Of a stretch of 12,877 bases of DNA, positions 6,948-12,877 are shown piece by piece; positions within the stretch are counted from its first letter, which is position 1, and every line of letters begins with the position of its first letter. Location: assembly GCA_910587895.1 (NCBI GenBank), contig CAJUOE010000308.1, forward strand, positions 1 to 12,877, written 5' to 3'. The stretch comes from an uncultured Lachnospiraceae bacterium. GTDB taxonomy: Bacteria > Bacillota > Clostridia > Lachnospirales > Lachnospiraceae. The notes beneath the pieces were generated by a model, which did not search any database, was not told where the DNA came from, and worked only from the letters and a program-made list of their open reading frames with translations. The position numbers and the translations under genes are program-made.

Positions 6948-8537
6948 TCAATTACGCCCGAATTCAGACAGCTCCAGACCTTCATTACGCTCCAGCGTCA
7001 TGCCCACGCTCCAGCTGTTGACAAACAAGAGCAGGGGATTTCCTTTCAAATCCTGAATCTTCTTCATATCGGAAGTTCCCGTCAGCTTATCCATATCAAT
7101 TTCCTTATTTTCAATCCAGCGGATATGCTCATATGGAAGCTGTTCCAGGCGGATGTCCACGTTGTATTCATTTTCCAGACGGTACTTCAACACATCGAAC
7201 TGCAGCACGCCTACAACGCCCACGATAATCTCTTCCATTCCGGTGTTGTACTCCTGAAAAATTTGAATCGCGCCTTCCTGCGCAATCTGCGTAATCCCCT
7301 TCACAAACTGCTTGCGTTTCATCGTATCCAGCTGACGCACCCGCGCAAAATGCTCCGGCGCAAACGTGGGAATCCCCTCAAAGGCAAACTTATCCGCCGC
7401 AGTCGTAAAGGTATCTCCAATCGAAAAAATACCCGGGTCAAATACGCCGATAATGTCCCCGGCATACGCCTCTTCGATAATTTTGCGCTCCTGCGCCATC
7501 ATCTGCTGCGGCTGGGACAGGCGCAACTTCCTGCCGCCCTGGATATGGGTGACCTCCATGCCCGCCTCGAATTTGCCGGAGCAGATGCGCATAAACGCAA
7601 TCCGGTCACGGTGCGCCTTGTTCATATTGGCCTGAATCTTAAATACAAAGGCGGAGAAATCAGAAGAAAACGGGTCTATCTCTCCGATATCCGCCTTTCT
7701 GGGCAAGGGCGCGGTTGTCATTTGCAGGAAATGCTGCAAAAACGTCTCCACGCCAAAATTCGTAAGCGCGGAGCCGAAAAACACCGGGGATAATTCCCCC
7801 TTCGATACCAGCTCCATGTCAAATTCCGCACTGGCTCCGTCCAGAAGTTCAATCTCCTCTTTAAGCGTCGCCAGGTAATCTGCGCCGATTTCTGATTCCA
7901 ATTCGGGATCGTCAATGTCAATATTTTTCTGGACGCCTTCTTTCGTGCCTTTGAGTGTGTCGGCAAAAGTCATGACCTTTTTCGTATTCCTGTCGTAAAC
8001 GCCCTTAAAATTCTTGCCGGAGCCGATCGGCCAGTTGATGGGACAGGTGGCAATCCCCAGCTCCTTTTCAATCTCATCCAGCAAATCAAACGTATCGTTC
8101 GCGTCCCTGTCCATCTTATTGATAAAGGTAAAGATCGGGATATGGCGCATCACGCATACCTTAAACAGCTTGCGCGTCTGCGCCTCCACGCCTTTGGAGC
8201 CGTCAATCACCATCACTGCGGAATCCGCCGCCATCAGCGTCCGGTACGTATCCTCCGAGAAATCCTGATGCCCGGGGGTGTCCAGAATATTGATGCAGCG
8301 ATTATCGTAATTAAACTGCAGCACCGAAGAGGTAACGGAAATTCCCCTCTCCTTCTCAATCTCCATCCAGTCGGACACGGCATGTCTGGCGGTCGCCTTC
8401 CCTTTTACGGAGCCAGCCAGATTGATTGCTCCGCCATATAACAGGAACTTCTCAGTCAACGTCGTTTTTCCGGCGTCCGGATGCGAAATGATCGCAAACG
8501 TCCTGCGTTTTTCTATTTCCTTTTGTAAATCTGCCAA
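6948..8537 (-). CDS. prfC: Peptide chain release factor 3 (RF3)
   Basis: Cytoplasmic translational GTPase that removes RF1 and RF2 from the ribosome after peptide release. At 529 residues it has the normal RF3 length. The G domain shows the P-loop SHPDAGKTT (18-26), the RGIS switch segment (64-67), DTPGH (86-90) and NKMD (140-143). The RF3-typical stretch SDWMEIEKERGISVTSS and the second and third domains follow. The start codon is TTG (8537-8535), preceded by GAGG (8548-8545) at 7-nt spacing; the conserved N-terminus leaves no better ATG. The gene lies 45 bp behind the MATE gene on the same strand with no terminator seen between them, so it is probably the last gene of the deoB operon. A hairpin with a T8 tract follows. 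The identification is firm. Confidence 0.95.
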   Translation of the reverse strand: MADLQKEIEKRRTFAIISHPDAGKTTLTEKFLLYGGAINLAGSVKGKATARHAVSDWMEIEKERGISVTSSVLQFNYDNRCINILDTPGHQDFSEDTYRTLMAADSAVMVIDGSKGVEAQTRKLFKVCVMRHIPIFTFINKMDRDANDTFDLLDEIEKELGIATCPINWPIGSGKNFKGVYDRNTKKVMTFADTLKGTKEGVQKNIDIDDPELESEIGADYLATLKEEIELLDGASAEFDMELVSKGELSPVFFGSALTNFGVETFLQHFLQMTTAPLPRKADIGEIDPFSSDFSAFVFKIQANMNKAHRDRIAFMRICSGKFEAGMEVTHIQGGRKLRLSQPQQMMAQERKIIEEAYAGDIIGVFDPGIFSIGDTFTTAADKFAFEGIPTFAPEHFARVRQLDTMKRKQFVKGITQIAQEGAIQIFQEYNTGMEEIIVGVVGVLQFDVLKYRLENEYNVDIRLEQLPYEHIRWIENKEIDMDKLTGTSDMKKIQDLKGNPLLLFVNSWSVGMTLERNEGLELSEFGRN

Positions 8538-8582
8538 AACAATTCCTCACTTTCCAGGTTCTATTCTTTTCCATTCTATCTC

Positions 8583-9953
8583 TCAAAGCATTGCGGACAA
8601 GTTTCGCATCCCCGCTTTATTTTTTCTCTGAACCACCATAAAGCATACCATATTTACGGCTGCTGTCAATGTCCAGGATACCGGATAGGAGATATAAAGC
8701 ACCCACAGGCTCCGGTACTGCTGGAAAACGGTAAAAATCCAGAACACGCGAAATGCACAGACGCCAAGCAGTGATACCACCATCGGAAACACGGAACAGC
8801 CGATGCCGCGCAGCTCTCCCGTGAGTACATCCATAATCCCGCACAGACAGTACATCGTGCAAATCACCGACATGCGAAGCAGCCCCACTTCTATGACACG
8901 CGGGTCGGAAGAATAAATCCCCAAAAGCGGCTCTCCCAGAAGATAAGCCGCCCAGCCAAGCGAAACGCCGACAAACGTTACCAGCCCAAGGCACGCAAGC
9001 AGCACGCGGTCAATCCGTTTGTATTTTCCCGCCCCATAATTCTGGCTGGAAAAACTCAGCGCTGTCTGATGAAAGGAATTCATCGCCATATAGATAAATC
9101 CCTCAATGTTCTGCCCCGCCGTATTCCCCGCCATCGCCACCGAACCAAACGAATTGACTGAAGACTGAATCAGCACGTTTGACAGAGAAAACAACGTGCC
9201 CTGCAAGCCCGCCGGAAATCCAATCCGCATAATCTGTATGATTTTGCTGCGATTCATCTTAAGCTTTGAAAATTCCAGGCGGCAGCCTCCCTCCATGCGC
9301 ATCATGCAGCGCACGACAAGCGCCGCGGACACGCACTGGGAAATCACGGTCGCCAGGGCGACGCCAGCCACGCCAAGGTGAAAGCCGATGACAAAGATCA
9401 GGTTCAGTATAATATTGATCACACCCGCCGCCAGAAGATAATACAGGGGGCGTTTCGTATCCCCCACCGCGCGCAGGATGGAACTTCCAAAATTATATAA
9501 GAGAAGTACCGGAATTCCCACAAAATAAATGCGGATATAGAGCACCGCCTGAGAAAGCACATCCCCCGGCGTCCCCATGACAATCAAAACCTGCGGGGCT
9601 ACTAAGATTCCAAATACCAGCAGAATCCCGCCGCAGATAAGACTAAGCAGCACCGCACTGTGAACCGTCTCGCTCATCTCACGTTCTTTGCTGGCTCCGT
9701 AAAACTGCGCCACCAAAACGTTTGCACCGACTGAAAATCCGATAAACAGATTGGTAAGCAGGTTGATTAACGCCGCATTTGCGCCCACTGCCGCAAGCGC
9801 CGTACTTCCTGCAAACCTTCCCACCACAATCATGTCCGCCGCGTTAAACAGAAGCTGCAAAATCCCGGAGAGCATAAGCGGAACCGAAAACGCCAGAATC
9901 TTGGGAAACAGGGTGCCGTTGCACATATCTATCTCATATGATTTCGCTTTCAT
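8583..9953 (-). CDS. MATE family efflux transporter
   Basis: Integral membrane cation-coupled exporter of the multidrug and toxic compound extrusion family (NorM/MepA/DinF type), 456 residues, the normal size, with about 12 hydrophobic segments in two halves. Family hallmarks are the start LFPKILAFSVPLMLSGIL, the segment NAADMIVVGRFAGSTALAAVG, GFSVGANVLVAQFYGA after the second helix, and the matching second-half segment GFPAGLQGTLFSLSNVLIQS. The ATG at 9953 overlaps the deoB stop as ATGA and has GGTGGAG 5 nt upstream. A GTG at 9959 is possible but leaves no room for a ribosome binding site. The overlap implies translational coupling to deoB. The substrate cannot be read from the sequence; many such clostridial genes have no known role. 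Confidence 0.9.
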   Translation of the reverse strand: MKAKSYEIDMCNGTLFPKILAFSVPLMLSGILQLLFNAADMIVVGRFAGSTALAAVGANAALINLLTNLFIGFSVGANVLVAQFYGASKEREMSETVHSAVLLSLICGGILLVFGILVAPQVLIVMGTPGDVLSQAVLYIRIYFVGIPVLLLYNFGSSILRAVGDTKRPLYYLLAAGVINIILNLIFVIGFHLGVAGVALATVISQCVSAALVVRCMMRMEGGCRLEFSKLKMNRSKIIQIMRIGFPAGLQGTLFSLSNVLIQSSVNSFGSVAMAGNTAGQNIEGFIYMAMNSFHQTALSFSSQNYGAGKYKRIDRVLLACLGLVTFVGVSLGWAAYLLGEPLLGIYSSDPRVIEVGLLRMSVICTMYCLCGIMDVLTGELRGIGCSVFPMVVSLLGVCAFRVFWIFTVFQQYRSLWVLYISYPVSWTLTAAVNMVCFMVVQRKNKAGMRNLSAML

Positions 9954-11110
9954 TGCCACTCCACCAGACTTTCTCCGTCAATCTCTGACCCGATTCCAAA
10001 ATAGGAAAGAACTGTCGCGCCGATATCGGCAAACGTCGGCCTGGTTCCCAGGTTCAATCCCGCCGGAACGAGCCTGCCATACATCACAAGCGGCGTATAT
10101 TCCCTCGAATGGTCGGTGGACGGCGTAGACGGGTCGCAGCCGTGATCCGCCGTAATCATTAAAATGTCTTTCTCTTTTAATTTATTTAGGATCTCCGGTA
10201 ATCGCTCATCAAAATATGTCAGTGCTTTTGCATATCCATCTACATCATTGCGATGCCCGTAAAGCATATCGAAATCGACCAGGTTCACGAAACATAATCC
10301 CTCAAAATCACGCTCCATAAATGCAAGCGTCTTATCAATTCCGTCCGCATTTCCGCTGGTTCTCACCGAATCTGTCACGCTCTTTCCGGCAAAGATGTCA
10401 TAGATTTTCCCCACGCCAAGCGCCTCTTTTCCATGTGCTGCAAGCTGATCAAGCATGGTCGTTCCCGGCGGCTTTAAAGAGAAATCATGACGCCTCACCG
10501 TACGGCTGAAATTCCCCGGCTCTCCCTCAAACGGGCGGGCAATCACCCTGCCCACGCCATGTTCCCCGACTAACAGTTCCCGTGCGATTCGGCAATATTC
10601 ATACAACTCCTCGACTGGGACAACTTTCTCATGCGCCGCTACCTGAAAAACTGAGTCGGCAGAAGTATACACAATCAGATCCCCGCTTTTCATATGTTTG
10701 GCGCCGTAATCTTTTATTACCTCTGTTCCGGAATACGGACGGTTGCAGAGCACGCCACGCCCGCATCTTTTGGAAAATTCCCGAATCATCTCCTCTGGAA
10801 ATCCCTGCGGATAGGTCGGCAGGGGTTTGGGGGAAATCAGCCCCGCAATCTCCCAATGTCCAATCGTGGTATCCTTCCCCTTAGACGCCTCGGCCATCCG
10901 CGCAAAGGCTCCCAAAGGAGCGTTCTGCGGTGTACCTATCTCTACCCCGTCAATGTTGAACAGCCCCAGTTTCTTCATATTTGGCATGGAAAAATATTCG
11001 CTCGTGGAGGCTGCACGCAACGTATTGCTGCCTTCATCCCCGAAATCTGCGGCGTCCGGCATCTCTCCAATTCCCACGCTGTCTAACACAATCAAAAAAA
11101 TACGTTTCAT
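9950..11110 (-). CDS. deoB: Phosphopentomutase
   Basis: Mn2+-dependent cytoplasmic enzyme that interconverts ribose 1-phosphate or deoxyribose 1-phosphate with the 5-phosphates, linking nucleoside salvage to the pentose phosphate pathway. At 386 residues it has the usual length and belongs to the alkaline phosphatase superfamily. Metal and active-site residues line up with the well-studied Bacillus enzyme: D10 in LDSVGIG, T81 in GKDTT (the phosphorylated Thr), D281 and H286 in VDFDMLYGH, D322-H323 in ADHG, and H334 in TDH. AGGAGG (11120-11125) stands 9 nt before the ATG. It is the first gene of a probable operon with the MATE transporter and prfC. No nucleoside phosphorylase or deaminase, its common partners, is nearby. 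Identification is firm. Confidence 0.96.
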   Translation of the reverse strand: MKRIFLIVLDSVGIGEMPDAADFGDEGSNTLRAASTSEYFSMPNMKKLGLFNIDGVEIGTPQNAPLGAFARMAEASKGKDTTIGHWEIAGLISPKPLPTYPQGFPEEMIREFSKRCGRGVLCNRPYSGTEVIKDYGAKHMKSGDLIVYTSADSVFQVAAHEKVVPVEELYEYCRIARELLVGEHGVGRVIARPFEGEPGNFSRTVRRHDFSLKPPGTTMLDQLAAHGKEALGVGKIYDIFAGKSVTDSVRTSGNADGIDKTLAFMERDFEGLCFVNLVDFDMLYGHRNDVDGYAKALTYFDERLPEILNKLKEKDILMITADHGCDPSTPSTDHSREYTPLVMYGRLVPAGLNLGTRPTFADIGATVLSYFGIGSEIDGESLVEWQ

Positions 11111-11141
11111 AAGCGCTATCCTCCTTCACCTGTTATTTCCA

Positions 11142-11171
11142 ATTATCATAGAACCTGCCCGGAAATGCCAA
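11142..11171 (-). promoter_or_regulatory. Predicted promoter of the deoB-MATE-prfC operon
   Basis: On the - strand TTGGCA (11171-11166, 5 of 6), an 18-bp spacer and GATAAT (11147-11142, 5 of 6) precede deoB, giving a leader of about 25 nt that includes the ribosome binding site. An imperfect inverted repeat with 9-nt arms (11158-11166 and 11180-11188, one mismatch) brackets the -35 box and could be an operator. Confidence 0.5.
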
Positions 11172-11177
11172 ACCATT

Positions 11178-12877
11178 TTATTTCCCGGTTGTCACTGTTC
11201 TGCTCTTCGACCACGCAGAACAATATTTCTTTCCTTTTACAGTCTTATAAGTCCTGACCCTGACATAATATTTTTTCCCGGGTTTCAGGTTCCCGACCGT
11301 AAGCTTTGCTGCTGATTTCTTTTTCACCGTTTTGATTACCGTTGTTTTCTTTTTAAATTTCCTGTTTGCAGAATATTGTACCTCATATCCTGTGATCGCT
11401 TTTTTCTGCTTTTTCCACTTCACCTGAAAACCTTTGGAACGCGCTGCAACCTTGCCGGATATGGAAGTTCCCCTGGGAAGTATTTCAAAATCCCTGAAAA
11501 TTATGCCCGCATAATTTCCCTTCAGCACAATCGTTACCGTTGCCCTGCCAATTTCCTTATTATTCTTATAAGTAACCGTATAATTGCTGCTGCCAACCGC
11601 CTTTCCACTGGTGTCCAATACCTTAACGGACGGCCTCTTTGCCTTCCCATCATAAGTATAGGAAGTTGCTTTCAAGGATACGGATTTGACGGCGGAAATT
11701 ACCCTGCTGTCCTTAACATTACCGCAGACCCTGCATTTCTCTGTCATGCTGCCATTGCTGGCAGTTGTTGCCTTTGTAGCATTAATCACATATGCGTGAG
11801 GGGTCTTTTTAAGCGCCTGCCCGGTTTTCATTTTGACATTGCAGTCTTTGCAGTAAGTGTCTCCGGCATAGCCCTCTTTGCTACAGGTTGGCTCCACGCG
11901 GTTTCTTACCTCAGTATTCTGATGTGTACATTCCGTATCCACTGATACGGTTACCTCACAGGAAGCTGTCACATCCGGATCATCCCATGCAGAACAGAAA
12001 ATCGTGGCCTTTCCCTCTGCAGCTGCCGTCACGACGCCATCACTGTTGACCGCTGCGACAGATTCGTCTGAAGAATTCCAGATTACCTTCTTCTCCGTGG
12101 CGTTATCCGGACTCACGGTTGCCGCAAGCAGCCTTCTGTCGCCAGCTCTCAATTCCAGTTTGCTCTCCGATAACGTAATCCCGGCGGCAGGGACAAACAC
12201 TTCCGGCTCAGATTGGAACCTTTCTGTCTTCCCTTCCCCGGTAACCGGATCCACGACCGTATAGCCTGCCAAATCCAATGCTACTGAATTTATCGTAATT
12301 ACCGTATCCTTCCCTATCGCAACATTCTCAAAATAGCGCCTGTCTGTCTTCCCTTCCTCAGTAATGCCGGTAATCACAGCATCCAGCGTTCCAAGATCTT
12401 TCCCTACACACTTTATGGTATATTCCCTGTTGTCCGGAAAACAAAGTATTTTCACATAATCGTCATCCACTTTATGGTATTTCACAGAATAAAAAACATC
12501 CCCCGCGCATCCGCTGCTCTCTTTCCCATCTTCTGCCAACAGCACCTGCGCGCCATCCGCGTCGTATAAAATCACATCTGCCGGACCGGAAATGGTGACA
12601 GATTTGATCGTCTCCTCCATATTATCTGTAAAAATGGAATTCTTAACAGAATCCAGGGCAGAGGAGGTCTGCAAGGACAATGTGTAATACCTGCCCCATC
12701 TCTTATCAGACTCCCTGAACATTCGCTGCAAGGTCTCTTCTCCTGCTTTTCTTGTATTCCATATCATATGCAGGCTGTAATATAATTTACGCGCATACGC
12801 ATTCTTTTCAATATCTGTAGATGCCATAGAGAAATTTTTCTGATTATCGAGCGCCCATAAACTCAGGCTGTTTCCAA
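11178..12877 (-). CDS. Secreted surface protein with BIG2, CxxC and FN3 modules, 5' end outside the window
   Basis: The frame stays open from the Met at 12827 to the right edge, so this is only the C-terminal part (566 codons) and the N-terminal domain is missing. I do not recognise the whole protein. Numbered from that Met: a helical stretch (1-70); a beta-rich domain (about 71-175, VTISGPADVILYDADG...YTIKCVGKDLGTLDA) of a kind I associate with clostridial secreted lipases or proteases; a BIG2 domain (about 218-292); a cysteine-rich module (C300 to about 375) with CTH, TCSKEGY, CKDC and CRVC; an Ig-like domain (about 376-455); and a lysine-rich FN3 domain (about 456-549). The protein ends TVTTGK with no sortase motif or membrane anchor. 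Extracellular location is inferred from the modules. It could be the tail of a hydrolase or an adhesin. The TAA stop lies just before the deoB promoter, with no clear terminator. Confidence 0.7.
   Translation of the reverse strand, partial: GNSLSLWALDNQKNFSMASTDIEKNAYARKLYYSLHMIWNTRKAGEETLQRMFRESDKRWGRYYTLSLQTSSALDSVKNSIFTDNMEETIKSVTISGPADVILYDADGAQVLLAEDGKESSGCAGDVFYSVKYHKVDDDYVKILCFPDNREYTIKCVGKDLGTLDAVITGITEEGKTDRRYFENVAIGKDTVITINSVALDLAGYTVVDPVTGEGKTERFQSEPEVFVPAAGITLSESKLELRAGDRRLLAATVSPDNATEKKVIWNSSDESVAAVNSDGVVTAAAEGKATIFCSAWDDPDVTASCEVTVSVDTECTHQNTEVRNRVEPTCSKEGYAGDTYCKDCNVKMKTGQALKKTPHAYVINATKATTASNGSMTEKCRVCGNVKDSRVISAVKSVSLKATSYTYDGKAKRPSVKVLDTSGKAVGSSNYTVTYKNNKEIGRATVTIVLKGNYAGIIFRDFEILPRGTSISGKVAARSKGFQVKWKKQKKAITGYEVQYSANRKFKKKTTVIKTVKKKSAAKLTVGNLKPGKKYYVRVRTYKTVKGKKYCSAWSKSRTVTTGK

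Noticed and set aside
7125..7793. Open frame of 222 codons on the + strand opposite prfC
   Set aside because: It is a shadow of the conserved RF3 gene; the Arg/His/Leu-rich translation shows no family features.
9954..9959. GTG at 9959 as the MATE start
   Set aside because: It leaves no space between the GGAG sequence and the start, while ATG 9953 has good spacing and a typical ATGA overlap.

Overview
The window looks like a chromosomal segment from a Gram-positive anaerobe of the Clostridia, most likely a Lachnospiraceae-type gut commensal. This is inferred from three things: strong AGGAGG-type ribosome binding sites, large secreted proteins built from bacterial Ig-like (BIG2), FN3 and CxxC modules with lysine-rich C-termini and no sortase signal, and the type of PdaA-like deacetylase and MATE transporter present. 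No rRNA, tRNA, CRISPR array, insertion sequence or prophage gene was recognised. The two outermost genes run off the window edges.

The left part (1-1967) is on the + strand. It holds the 3' portion of a KdpE-type response regulator with its own hairpin terminator. A consensus-like promoter follows, then a membrane-anchored PdaA-like polysaccharide deacetylase and two stem-loop terminators. The first stem-loop is a perfect 13-bp inverted repeat flanked by A and T tracts, so it can also serve the convergent gene on its right.

The rest is on the - strand. Read in the direction of transcription (right to left) it contains: the C-terminal part of a secreted multi-domain surface protein (12877-11178); a probable three-gene operon deoB - MATE transporter - prfC (11110-6948), with an ATGA overlap between the first two genes and a 45-bp gap before the TTG-started prfC; a long AT-rich hairpin with a T8 tract that probably ends that operon; and a 1586-residue secreted GH43-type glycosidase (6746-1986).

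Functionally the region mixes housekeeping genes (translation termination, pentose-phosphate isomerisation in nucleoside salvage, potassium-responsive regulation) with cell-surface genes (peptidoglycan or glycan deacetylation, arabinose-type glycan hydrolysis, a repeat-rich surface protein). No gene set here looks like a new multi-gene system. The items most worth a second look are the glycosidase architecture with its basic C-terminal repeats, the variant first motif of the deacetylase, the extracellular CxxC module of the right-edge protein, the coupling of deoB to a MATE transporter, and the terminator/promoter overlap at 6841-6917.
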